This document shows positions 1 through 8,101 of a stretch of 64,000 nt of DNA, in pieces. The stretch's first letter is position 1. Each line of letters opens with the position of its first letter. The notes under the pieces were generated by a model. It had not been told where the DNA came from and ran no database searches. It saw nothing but the letters and a program-made list of their open reading frames with translations. The DNA is from Bin87 sp963663945 (GTDB lineage: Bacteria > Chloroflexota > Dehalococcoidia > Lucifugimonadales > UBA3495): assembly GCA_963663945.1 (NCBI GenBank), contig OY760687.1, positions 124,001-188,000 on the forward strand. The letters are read 5' to 3'. The translations under genes were made by a program, and so were the position numbers.

Positions 1-144
1 CAGGGTGAAACCAGCTTGGATGACCGGAGAACAGTACCGCCGGCATCCCCGGCAACACTGACTGTGAGCAGGTAGCAGGTCTACCCTTCTACCCGCTTGC
101 CTCAGATGATCGGAGCACGCCATCAAACTGTCTCGGGTAGCGGG

Positions 145-585
145 TTACACCTGCAACCCGTTTGCCGCAGGAGCCGTATGACCCACGTGCAGGTTCCATA
201 GCCGAATGCCGGCCACCACCATCAGGATGGGCAGTGCCGCCCCCAGCACGGACCAGAACTGTCCGTCCGGCACATTGCCTGGCGAGAGCGAAAGCGCCCA
301 GTTCCAGTAGTAGATGATGCCCGCAGCCACCACCCCGTAGAAGACCGTGTTGACTTCGAGATACCGCTTCAGGTCAGAAGACCCTTCGCCGTCCATCCTG
401 CGCTTGCCAGCGTGGCTCGCCACCACCGTGATGAGCACCGCAGGCGCGATGAACCAGTTCATGTAGCGCCACAACGTGAACGGCGCATCACCCGCGTGAT
501 AAAACGGTGTGACAATGAAATGGATGGCAACGGCAATGCCGACCAGCACCACGTAAGCCGCCGCAACGCGAAGGACGTAAGACAT
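145..585 (-). CDS. Small four-helix membrane protein, function unknown
   Basis: This 146-residue protein has about four hydrophobic segments (roughly residues 5-25, 38-58, 75-95 and 108-125) with short polar links, so it should lie in the cytoplasmic membrane. No catalytic motif is visible. The reading frame is open further upstream, but the ATG at 585 is preferred because AAGAGGAG lies a few bases before it and the hydrophobic core begins right after it. It ends with a short polar tail after the last helix. No family was recognised. Confidence 0.6.
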   Translation of the reverse strand: MSYVLRVAAAYVVLVGIAVAIHFIVTPFYHAGDAPFTLWRYMNWFIAPAVLITVVASHAGKRRMDGEGSSDLKRYLEVNTVFYGVVAAGIIYYWNWALSLSPGNVPDGQFWSVLGAALPILMVVAGIRLWNLHVGHTAPAANGLQV

Positions 586-959
586 GACGCTCCTCTTATC
601 CTCGTGAACCTCTACACAGTTATTGAGTTCGCGCAGCAACACCAACGACCGACACACCCTCACCCGGTGACGCCGCACGAACCGCTCACCTCATCCGCGT
701 TATCCCGTGGATGACATCGACCCACCGACCGGTCGGGCGAGCCCATGCCCACGTCTTATTTGACGTACAACGTTCAGGTTAGACCACCGATGTGAAATGG
801 CCGTGAATTATCTGGTAGATATTGTGCAGATTTCGTGCAGATCCATCCCTGCACCAACGCGCTGCCCCATGCGTTTTGCTGACAGCAACCCATGGCGGCC
901 GGAATTCGGGCGCCAATAAGATTGGGAAATCCCCATCGACCAACGCCGAGAGCCCCCAC

Positions 960-1790
960 ATGCCCGCTGCTCAACGCGCCTTCCCCTACATCTGGACTAC
1001 CTGGCTCACCAAGCTCCTCACCGGCGAAAGCTCCTGCGAATGGGCCGCGTGGTTTCGAGCCCACCACCAGGGCTGGGAACGCCCGCCCAACGACTTCAAC
1101 TTCGCCCAGTGGCAGCTGGACCACACCGCGCTGCTGAACGACACTCGCCGCAGGTTCGAAGACAGCGGCTACGATGTCCGCGTCGAGGGTCAAAACTCCT
1201 TCCGGCTCCAGGGCCGCATCGCCACCCTCGCCGGCCAGCCGGATCTGATTGTCCCCTCCGGCGACCACATCCTGATCGTCGATGCCAAGACCGGCGCCGA
1301 GCGCGCCTCGCACGTCGCCCAGGTCATGGTGTACATGTACGCGCTGCCACGCGCCCTAGAGCGGTACAAGGACGCCCGAATCGCGGGCGAGGTCCACTAC
1401 TCCAACCGCATCCAGCGGGTGCCACAGGGCGGCATCGACCAAGGCTTCATCCACCGCCTCATCACGCTCATTCACCGCGTGGCAGCGCCAGACTCACCGC
1501 CATGGACGCCCAGCGCCGCCGAGTGCCGCTTCTGCGACATCACGGACGCCGACTGTCCAGCACGCGTGGAATCAGCCTCCGGACCCGAGAACGCCACCGA
1601 GACGACTTCTGACGCCGTGCGTGTCATTGCCGTCCAGGGCACACCATGGAACAATGCCGGCCGTTTTCTGCGCCGGTGTCCTTTCACTCGTGCGGTAGCC
1701 GCCAATAACTCAATCAGAGGAGACAAACGTGAAAGTCGCCGCTGCCATTGCCGTCATCATCGCCGCCGTGATCATCGCGTGTTCATCTGA
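960..1790 (+). CDS. Cas4/RecB-like PD-(D/E)XK nuclease with Fe-S cysteines
   Basis: The protein (276 aa) carries the RecB/Cas4 nuclease core: an acidic residue in GQPDLIV (D95), the D-x-K element in IVDAKTG (D108, K110) and a following Q-x3-Y (Q121, Y125). One cysteine near the N-terminus (C26) and three near the C-terminus (C189, C192, C199) match the arrangement that holds a 4Fe-4S cluster in Cas4 and AddB nucleases. It probably cuts or trims DNA. No cas genes or CRISPR array are nearby. The ATG at 960 is chosen over upstream in-frame starts because the conserved part begins just after it. The last 60 bases overlap the next gene, and the C-terminal 20 residues look unstructured and basic, so the frame may be extended there by a lost stop. 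Confidence 0.7.
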   Translation: MPAAQRAFPYIWTTWLTKLLTGESSCEWAAWFRAHHQGWERPPNDFNFAQWQLDHTALLNDTRRRFEDSGYDVRVEGQNSFRLQGRIATLAGQPDLIVPSGDHILIVDAKTGAERASHVAQVMVYMYALPRALERYKDARIAGEVHYSNRIQRVPQGGIDQGFIHRLITLIHRVAAPDSPPWTPSAAECRFCDITDADCPARVESASGPENATETTSDAVRVIAVQGTPWNNAGRFLRRCPFTRAVAANNSIRGDKRESRRCHCRHHRRRDHRVFI

Positions 1791-2694
1791 ACCCGCAACG
1801 CTCCAAACCCAGCCCGCCAACACGACGGCCACGGCACCAGTAGCCAAAACCACGGCCGAGGAAGCCCCGCCAACCTTGTTGGACCCAACAGAAGGACCGA
1901 CGCCCACGGCGATCCACGTGTCCGAAATCAAACTGCTGAAGGTCTCGGTCGCCGAGATCCTGGCCGACCTGCCGGACTACGACCGCCACGACTGGAAACA
2001 TTGGACCGACGCTGACGGCGACTGCCAGGATACTCGCAACGAGGTGCTGATCGCCGAAAGCAAGACAACCGTCTCCTTCCGGACCGACATGGGATGCCGC
2101 GTTGTAGTCGGACAATGGCTGGCGCCATACACCGGCAGCGCCGTTACCAACCCCCGCTCGCTCGACATCGACCACATGGTGCCGCTTCAGAACGCCCACA
2201 GGAGCGGCGCTTGGCGGTGGTCAGACCAACAGAAAGAGCAATATGCCAACCACCTCGGAGATCCCCAGCACCTCATCGCCGTTACGGCCAGCGCAAACCG
2301 CTCGAAGGGTGCACGGGGACCCGAAGACTGGAAGCCGGAAAACCGCACCTACTGGTGCGAGTATGCCGTCGACTGGATCACGATCAAGGATGATTGGGGC
2401 CTCACCGTCACCCTGCGCGAAGCTGATGCGCTCACCGGAATGCTCGACACATGTGCAAACCCGCCTAAACTGCAATTATCAGATCGCGGCACGCCGATTG
2501 ATCCACGCCCGACAAACGGCCCACACAACCCGACTCCTACGCCCACGGCGAGAACCTACAGCTCGTGCGACGCGGCACAGGCCGCCGGCGAATCCCGCGT
2601 GCAGGGCAGCCGAGGCGGCGGCAGTGGATTCCCGAAGTCTATGGTACCCAGCGCCCGAGACGGCGACGGAGACGGCGTCGTTTGCGAGAGGTAA
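1729..2694 (+). CDS. Secreted HNH (DUF1524-type) nuclease lipoprotein with Excalibur domain
   Basis: The 321-residue product starts with a lipoprotein signal peptide ending at a lipobox cysteine (IIACSS, C18) and a Pro/Thr-rich linker. Residues about 75-230 form an HNH-type nuclease domain: LDIDHMVPL with catalytic H149, then DPQHL and ANRSKG, typical of the DUF1524/GmrSD-C nuclease family. The C-terminus (about 272-321) is an Excalibur calcium-binding domain ending in DGDGDGVVCE. This architecture is known for exported nucleases of Gram-positive-like bacteria. The start is GTG at 1729 with AGAGGAGA upstream. The start overlaps the preceding nuclease gene by 62 bases, which suggests coupled expression. 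A hairpin terminator follows at 2777. Confidence 0.82.
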   Translation: MKVAAAIAVIIAAVIIACSSEPATLQTQPANTTATAPVAKTTAEEAPPTLLDPTEGPTPTAIHVSEIKLLKVSVAEILADLPDYDRHDWKHWTDADGDCQDTRNEVLIAESKTTVSFRTDMGCRVVVGQWLAPYTGSAVTNPRSLDIDHMVPLQNAHRSGAWRWSDQQKEQYANHLGDPQHLIAVTASANRSKGARGPEDWKPENRTYWCEYAVDWITIKDDWGLTVTLREADALTGMLDTCANPPKLQLSDRGTPIDPRPTNGPHNPTPTPTARTYSSCDAAQAAGESRVQGSRGGGSGFPKSMVPSARDGDGDGVVCER

Positions 2695-2776
2695 CCCCAG
2701 TCATGCGGAAGTTGAAACCGATAGAGGCGCAACGACCTACGACATTTCAACGGGGCTCACTCCGACCAACTGCGAC

Positions 2777-2812
2777 ACCGGCCTCCCTGTTGTCTGGGGC
2801 GGCCGGTTTTGT
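2777..2812 (+). terminator. Hairpin terminator after the HNH lipoprotein gene
   Basis: The arms ACCGGCC and GGCCGGT are separated by 17 bases and followed by TTTTGTTT. It lies 82 bases after the stop codon on the same strand. Confidence 0.55.
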
Positions 2813-3189
2813 TTCCGACCCACCGCTTTCACCTAAACGGCGCCACAGGGCACCGTTTTCGCGTCGGTAGACCAAATCGCGTCAAGGCCGCTAAACGGGG
2901 CCGGGGCCGTTCCCGGGCGAAACTGGCCGATGCTGGCAACATTCTGCGAAGCGCTGACCAACGGCGACGCCGGCCGACGACGACGGGGCATCCGGTTAAC
3001 TGTCGGTGTCACCTACGTTTTGTGGTTCATGGGCCTTACCGCTACTGGATCTGGGCGATCCACCGGGACCGCACCCGCCTGCAGACCGTGGAGCAGGCCA
3101 AGGTCATGTACGCCGCCGCCCAGGACGCGGGCGTTCGACGAATCGTCCTCATCAAGCTCACCAACCCTGGGCGCAAGGAGCGAACTGAC
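2813..3189. other. Stretch without a convincing gene
   Basis: Several short frames are open on both strands but none has a clear ribosome site, conserved motif or domain. One plus-strand frame around 3025-3180 encodes a plausible-looking segment (…YRYWIWAIHRDRTRL…) without a start, which could be a decayed gene. Nothing else was recognised here. Confidence 0.35.
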
Positions 3190-3425
3190 GCGGTGCCCGT
3201 TGGGACGCCGCGTCCAATTGTTGATGAGCGGCCTGGCGATGGCAAGAATTGCCAGTCCCGCAATATTTGTCTCTGCGAGGCCCGGTTTGGCAAATGAAAA
3301 CGCCAATGATCATGGCCCCCCACGGCGGCCGGGGCAACGTGTTGGCGCCTGACCAGTCCGGCGACCAGCGTGCCAAGACCGGCAATAGCGCGCAGGCGGT
3401 GCGCCTGGACCTCACAGTTCTCAGG
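3190..3425 (-). pseudogene. Frameshifted remnant of a small hydrophobic protein
   Basis: Read on the minus strand, three hydrophobic stretches in three different frames join into one plausible membrane protein: IAGLGTLVAGLV, then AMIIGVFI, then LAETNIAGLAILAIA. Removing one base in the G run near 3320 and correcting a second shift near 3285 would give a continuous small membrane protein. This is a reading by eye; a sequence error or chance hydrophobicity is possible. Confidence 0.3.
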
Positions 3426-3537
3426 GCAGACCTGCATTGACTGAAACGGACTGACGCCAGATTTTCTGAAGATCGACCTGTTGATGTGCAGCGGTGGACC
3501 GCCGTGACGGTGCCATTCCCTCAAACCTCGCACCCCT

Positions 3538-3807
3538 CTATTCGCAGTAGCGCACGTAGCCGGCTCTGATCTCATCCATCGTGGCCGCCCCTCGCTCCAG
3601 TTGGGCATGCAACCGCTTCTCCGTCGCCTCCGCGCTCAGAGCCACGGTCCCGACCGCTCCGGATATGGTCAGCCTGTGCAAAGCGGTGTTAGGGTCCGCC
3701 ATGCACTCGGCGTATTTGCGCACCATCCGTTCGTCGCCGTCCATACCGCAAGCCAACGCCGCCAACAGGAGGACCATCATCGCCAGAGCACGACGCAGAA
3801 AGTGCAC
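3538..3807 (-). CDS. Small lipoprotein, function unknown
   Basis: The 89-residue product has a basic N-terminus, a hydrophobic core and a lipobox-like LAALAC (Cys at about 20), then a charged mature part of about 70 residues that is mostly helical and contains two further cysteines (AECMADP and the terminal RYCE). These may form a disulfide outside the membrane. The start is GTG at 3807 with GTGAGAG upstream. It follows the gene at 3844 on the same strand by 36 bases and may share its transcript. No family was recognised. Confidence 0.5.
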   Translation of the reverse strand: MHFLRRALAMMVLLLAALACGMDGDERMVRKYAECMADPNTALHRLTISGAVGTVALSAEATEKRLHAQLERGAATMDEIRAGYVRYCE

Positions 3808-3843
3808 GGTTGGCTCTCACCAGCGCCCAACGACGGAAACTCG

Positions 3844-4386
3844 TCAGGGGCAGCCCGCCCCGTCGGCCAGCCGGTGCAGCATCCCATCATCGAACATCTG
3901 GGCCGCCGCCACTGCGGCGAACTCGGGGTCTACGAAGTAGCTCTGCAGCGGGCTGTTGGCCGCCACCGGCCGGGACAGCGTCATCCCGCGCTCCCGCTGG
4001 AACCTTGCCAGCGCGCGGCCCATGCGCATCGACAGAGAGCGCAGCTCTGTGGGCGTCAGCTCCGCACGCTGGCAGAGGGCGCTCCGGTGGATACCAGCCG
4101 CACCGGCCCGCCAGACGTGCAGCGCCATCCGCAGGGCAGCAGGCTGTAGACCGGACAGGAAATCGCAGGCGAGCGTCTCCGTCCATTTCCCGGTAGGGGA
4201 CTCGGGGGCTACCGTCATCCCCTGCGTTCCGGTGGCTGGCGCGGTCTCCCTGACGCCATCACCAGGTTGCTCCGTTGACCGGTCCGCATCGCCCACGGTT
4301 GCGTGGCGCCCTGCGATACCGAGCTGCCGCAGGACACCGATCACCTCGTCAACGCTGCCCTCGATCTCCACGCTCATCTTCGTCAT
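3844..4386 (-). CDS. Hypothetical protein with predicted helical C-terminal domain
   Basis: The 180-residue product has a short N-terminal domain (MSVEIEGSVDEVIGVLRQLG) that looks like a dimerising beta/alpha unit, a disordered linker rich in Thr, Gly and Pro, and a helical C-terminal domain (about residues 75-180) with a helix-turn-helix feel (RSALCQRAELTPTELRSLS) and a conserved-looking SYFVDPEFAAV tail. A DNA-binding role is possible but not shown. The ATG at 4386 is chosen because GGAG lies eight bases before it; a GTG nine codons upstream is the alternative. Confidence 0.5.
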   Translation of the reverse strand: MTKMSVEIEGSVDEVIGVLRQLGIAGRHATVGDADRSTEQPGDGVRETAPATGTQGMTVAPESPTGKWTETLACDFLSGLQPAALRMALHVWRAGAAGIHRSALCQRAELTPTELRSLSMRMGRALARFQRERGMTLSRPVAANSPLQSYFVDPEFAAVAAAQMFDDGMLHRLADGAGCP

Positions 4387-4516
4387 GCCGAACACTCCGC
4401 TATGCTCTTTCACCGCTCCGCAACCGTGCCGCAGAGGACGCCTCCCGACGGAGTGCCCGCCAAAGCCGCAGACGCATGGGTTAGAATTATGTCATCCCAT
4501 GCTGGAGAATTCATCC

Positions 4517-4681
4517 ATGACCACCCCCTCCGATGCCGTGGAGATTTACTGCGTCAAGTGCAAGGCCAAGACCGCGTCCAAGGACATCGAGGCAGTGACC
4601 ATGAAGAACGGCCGTCCCGCCACCCGGTCCGTCTGCGTGGAGTGCGGCACCAGAAAGTTCCGCATCGGCGTCCTGCCCTGA
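4517..4681 (+). CDS. DUF5679-type small zinc-ribbon protein
   Basis: This 54-residue protein has two cysteine pairs, CVKCKAKT and CVECGTRK, enclosing a strand-rich segment with AVTMKNGRPA. That is the pattern of the DUF5679 zinc ribbon, which occurs alone or at the end of topoisomerase-like proteins and probably binds zinc and nucleic acid. The start has GGAG nine bases upstream. The gene diverges from the hypothetical gene at 3844-4386. Confidence 0.75.
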   Translation: MTTPSDAVEIYCVKCKAKTASKDIEAVTMKNGRPATRSVCVECGTRKFRIGVLP

Positions 4682-4758
4682 CCGGCTCGCTCAGTCCCGG
4701 CCATGGCGCTCGAACTGGGTTCACCACTCACCAGTTGCTGTCCACGCCGGACGGCGTG

Positions 4759-5101
4759 GTGTCCGACGCATATTCCCGCGGCCAGCGCCTGGACGACGCC
4801 ATCGAACGAGCCGTCAACGTGCCCGCCGACGAGGCCGCCCTCCGCACTGCCGCGGTGCACCACCGCTCCTACATCTCCGCCCGCACCGGCTGCGAGGGAT
4901 TGCCGGACGACCGTCCGACGCCGGAGCTTTGCCAGGGTTGGACCGCCGTCTCCGTGGAAGGCCTGACATCGACGTGGGCCACGACCTTCCCATGTGCTTC
5001 CATCTGATCAACCTGGGCGGCTGCATCATCACCTACGGGAAGGCTCGCGGCTGCCAGCCGTTCAGCGAACCCTTCCTGGCTGTGGAGGACGTCCATCTCT
5101 A
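4759..5101 (+). pseudogene. Frameshifted small gene, function unknown
   Basis: From a GTG near 4759 the frame reads SDAYSRGQRLDDAIERAVN and on for about 70 residues with normal high-GC codon use. Near 4965 the good coding signal moves to another frame, reading DIDVGHDLPMCFHLINLGG and ending at the TAG at 5099-5101. One indel would join them into a protein of about 115 residues with several cysteines. No family was recognised; a sequencing error cannot be excluded. Confidence 0.35.
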
Positions 5102-5142
5102 GCTCCCTTCTCCTGACGGTACGCGCGGTGAGATCCTGACGG

Positions 5143-5525
5143 TTGATTCCTCGCTCGGGCGGTGCGGGAGTAGAATGCCTGCCCGATACGGTCGATAACC
5201 TGCCCTACCATAGGCCGGCGCTGGCACTGATGGACGGCACTTTGGCCGTCTGGGACCCGCAGCAGGGCCACGTCGCCGACATGCTGATTGGAAACCGCCT
5301 GCAACCCACCTGGCCTGCCGGCAAGTGGGGAACACCGACCGGCGTCCGGTGTTCACCCACACTTACTGGCCTGGCATCCGGCGCCTCATGCTCCGCGGCC
5401 AGGAACACGCCTACCTCAATCGGCGTTGCACTGCCCGCCGCTCAGGCCTGGCATCGTGGGATGGCGCGCCGGGCTTCGACGACCTGGAGGCGTTCGAGGT
5501 CTTGCCGGAACCGGAGCCCCGCTGA
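5143..5525 (+). pseudogene. Second frameshifted small gene, function unknown
   Basis: The first part reads RPALALMDGTLAVWDPQQGH and HVADMLIGNRLQPTWPAGK. Near 5320 the coding signal shifts frame and continues as DRRPVFTHTYWPGIRRLM to FEVLPEPEPR and a stop at 5525. Joined, it would encode about 125 residues with a mixed alpha/beta look. No domain was recognised. It lies directly after another frameshifted gene, so the 4.7-5.5 kb stretch appears to be decaying. Confidence 0.35.
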
Positions 5526-5601
5526 CCAATCTGCCGTCCCCGGCCGCCTGGGCGGCGCACTTCGCTCTGAGGCTTTCCCCCAGCCAGGAGTGGAGCCATT
5601 T

Positions 5602-6189
5602 CTACTGTCTCACCGGAGGCGCGGAGATCGACCGAGTGGAGGTCTCCGACCAGGTTGACGCGTCGGAACAGTTGTTGGCGGTGATCGATTCACCTGCAAC
5701 GGCATCCACGCATGCCCCGTAGTAATGGGTCCCGGCAGATGCAGGCGCGGTGAACCGGTAGGCGTACCCCTTACGGATTTCCAAGGGCAGGAACGACACT
5801 TCGTACGACACCAGTTCCGTGTCGGACGACGAGATCACCGCGTCGACGGAGCGATAGAATCTCAAGGCGGTGGTTGGTGCCGGCTGACCGCCATCGTAGT
5901 GGACCAGAACGGCCGCCTCCACGTTCTCGCCGGGCACTGATGAAACGGGCCCCACCCGCAGATTCATCACCGACAGATCAGGGGTTTGTCCAACTGGCTC
6001 ACTGCTCGTGAGCTTCGACAGAGGCTGTTGTCCGACGACTTGGTCACTGTGTTCTGTTACCGAGACGGAGGCCCGATGATGCGAGGCGTAGGCGGGCGTG
6101 CTGGCCTGCCAGAGAACGAACAGCACCGAGGCGAATCCTGTCAGCGCAGCAACAAAGATTGACGTTTGACGGGTGGTTTTGCTGGACAT
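5602..6189 (-). CDS. Secreted CARDB-domain protein
   Basis: The 195-residue product has an N-terminal signal peptide (hydrophobic residues about 10-30 ending near AYA) and a single CARDB-type beta-sandwich at about 70-175: PDLSVMNLRVG, then ALRFYRSVDAVISSSDTEL, then GTHYYGACVDAVAGES and NNCSDAS. CARDB domains are cell-adhesion-like modules found on bacterial surface proteins, often in tandem; here there is only one and the C-terminus is short, so it may be a cut-down copy. The start is ATG at 6189. It points away from the IS21 element whose left end is about 190 bases upstream. Confidence 0.72.
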   Translation of the reverse strand: MSSKTTRQTSIFVAALTGFASVLFVLWQASTPAYASHHRASVSVTEHSDQVVGQQPLSKLTSSEPVGQTPDLSVMNLRVGPVSSVPGENVEAAVLVHYDGGQPAPTTALRFYRSVDAVISSSDTELVSYEVSFLPLEIRKGYAYRFTAPASAGTHYYGACVDAVAGESITANNCSDASTWSETSTRSISAPPVRQ

Positions 6190-6380
6190 GAGTCACCCTC
6201 CACATGACTGGGTTTTAGCCCGACAGGTCAGACAAAGTGCCCGTGTCGTGCTCCTGCACCCGCCGGACGGTCGACTGAGCTTCGGACAGACCGCCCAACC
6301 CGACACAGTGCGCTTGCCATCCGGCCGGGTCGTCGTTTGCCATACGGGAGACTGTATCCTTTATTTCTATGGATGGAGCG

Positions 6381-8014
6381 TTGATAGACGACAATAAGGA
6401 ATGCCTCTTGCGCCGACTATTCTTGCCGGTTGGGATGGTGTAAATCGTCCGGCACGGAGGTGCCGGATTGATCAAGGACCGACAAGTCAGACTTTTGAGG
6501 CAAAAACGTATGGAAGGAAAAACACAGGAGACGGCGGCCGCCATGTCTGGGATGAGCGTGCGCTCGGCGCGCAAATGGCAGAGTGGCCCGTTGCCGTCGG
6601 AGACCAAACCGGAGCGCTGGTGGCGCACTCGGTCCGATCCCTTCGACGGGGTGTGGGAAGAGGAGATTGAGCCACTGCTGCGGGACGACCCCAAGGGCAA
6701 GCTGAAGGCAACGACGATTATCGAATGGCTGGAGGAGCAGCATCCCGGCCAGTTCAGCACCTCCCAGCTGCGCACGCTGCAACGACGATTACAGGACTGG
6801 CGGGCGCTGAATGGTCCGGACCAGGAGGTGTACTTCCCCCAGGAGCATCCGCCGGGACGGGAGGCCCAGTTTGATTTCACCCACTGCAGCGCCCTGGGAG
6901 TGACCGTCGCCGGTGAGCCCTACCCCCACCTGCTGTTTCAGCTGATCCTCAGCCACTCGGGCTGGCGCTACGCGGAGGTCGCCGCCGGCGAGACCTTCCT
7001 GGCCCTCAAGCAGGGATTACAGAATGCGCTCTGGGCCCTGGGCGGCGTACCGGAGGTGGTGCGTTCCGACAATACCTCTGCTGCCACCCACGAGATGAAA
7101 CGCAGCCGAGGCCGGGCGCTAAACGACAATTACGCCGCCCTGCTGGACCACTACGGTGTCCGATCCACCCGCATCAATCCTGGCAAGAGCCATGAAAACG
7201 GCGTCGCCGAGCACGCCCACTACCGTTTGAAAGACGCCGTGGACCAGGCCCTCATCCTGCGCGGCAGCCGCGATTTCCACACCGCCGACGACTACGCCGG
7301 TTTCGTCCGGAAGATGGTGGAGAAGCGCAATCGCCTGGTGCGGGGGAAGCTGGAGCAGGAAATGGCTTGCCTAAGACCCCTGCCGCCAGCCCCCATGCCG
7401 GAATACGCCAACTACCAGTCCAAGGTGCGCCGGTGGAGTACCATCCAGGTGGCGGGACGCAGCTACAGCGTCCCGTCCCGGCTCATTGGCAAGGTGGTAC
7501 AGATCCGCCTCTATTCCGACCACGTGGAAGTGTACTACAAGGGCCACTTTGTGGAACGAATGGCGCGCGTGCACGGTGATGGGGAAGTAAACGTCAATTA
7601 CCGCCACGTCATCAATTCCCTGGTGCGCAAGCCCGGAGCATTCGCCCGGTACCGGTTCAGGGAGCAGCTGTTTCCCACCTTGCGCTTCCGGCTCACCTAC
7701 GACGCGCTCAGGCAGTGGCGTGGGGAGCGCGCCGACGTGGAGTACGTGCGCATCCTGCACCTGGCGGCCACCACCATGGAGGTCATGGTGGACAGCGCCC
7801 TGTCGCTGCTGCTGGAGACCGGTCAGCCCTTCGACTACGCCGAGGTGCGGGAACTGGCCGAGCCCAGGGTGCCCCAGGCTCCGGTGCTGGTCCTCTCTGG
7901 GAAGCCGGACCTGAAGATCTACGACGGTCTGCTCACGAGCAGTACGGCCATGGTGGGGGTGTGCGCATGATGGACACCCCCACCAGCGTGATCCAGGAGC
8001 GCATCGGCGAGCTA
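6381..8014 (+). mobile_element. IS21-family element, truncated first copy
   Basis: This 1634-bp block contains an IS21 left end, a complete istA and the first 16 codons of istB. It is followed directly by the complete copy that starts with the same bases. The block and the matching part of the second copy (8015-9648) show no difference in the stretches compared, and both IstA products are identical, so the duplication is recent or still active. The repeated block starts at the TTGATAGACG at 6381. The inner repeat TTGCCGGTT lies at nearly the same distance from this point as from the right end, which supports 6381 as the true left end. Confidence 0.85.
6468..7970 (+). CDS. istA: IS21 transposase IstA (copy 1)
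   Basis: The 500-residue DDE transposase has an N-terminal helix-turn-helix (about 1-45), an rve integrase core with QFDFTH (D136), VVRSDN (D201) and ENGVAEHAH (E248), and a C-terminal beta-barrel of the Mu-transposase type (about 325-400). It cuts and joins the element ends with its partner ATPase IstB. Its own istB in this copy is reduced to 16 codons, so it would depend on the intact istB of the second copy. The start follows CCGGATTG; the true initiator may be the TTG at 6468. Confidence 0.9.
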   Translation: MIKDRQVRLLRQKRMEGKTQETAAAMSGMSVRSARKWQSGPLPSETKPERWWRTRSDPFDGVWEEEIEPLLRDDPKGKLKATTIIEWLEEQHPGQFSTSQLRTLQRRLQDWRALNGPDQEVYFPQEHPPGREAQFDFTHCSALGVTVAGEPYPHLLFQLILSHSGWRYAEVAAGETFLALKQGLQNALWALGGVPEVVRSDNTSAATHEMKRSRGRALNDNYAALLDHYGVRSTRINPGKSHENGVAEHAHYRLKDAVDQALILRGSRDFHTADDYAGFVRKMVEKRNRLVRGKLEQEMACLRPLPPAPMPEYANYQSKVRRWSTIQVAGRSYSVPSRLIGKVVQIRLYSDHVEVYYKGHFVERMARVHGDGEVNVNYRHVINSLVRKPGAFARYRFREQLFPTLRFRLTYDALRQWRGERADVEYVRILHLAATTMEVMVDSALSLLLETGQPFDYAEVRELAEPRVPQAPVLVLSGKPDLKIYDGLLTSSTAMVGVCA

Positions 8015-8077
8015 TTGATAGACGACAATAAGGAATGCCTCTTGCGCCGACTATTCTTGCCGGTTGGGATGGTGTAA
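7967..8077 (+). pseudogene. Truncated istB
   Basis: The first 16 residues match IstB (MMDTPTSVIQERIGEL). The frame then runs into the left end of the second IS21 copy, adding about 20 unrelated residues before a stop. No ATPase motifs remain. Confidence 0.85.
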
Positions 8078-8101
8078 ATCGTCCGGCACGGAGGTGCCGG
8101 A

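Noticed and set aside
2809..3297. 162-residue plus-strand frame after the HNH lipoprotein gene
   Set aside because: Starts inside the terminator region, is basic and low in structure, and overlaps hydrophobic minus-strand signals; only a part near 3025-3180 looks gene-like.
6215..6343. Short minus-strand frame between IS21 and the CARDB gene (MANDDPAGWQAHCVGL...)
   Set aside because: 42 residues without a family and with a weak ribosome site. It could be the tail of a gene cut by IS21, but evidence is too thin.
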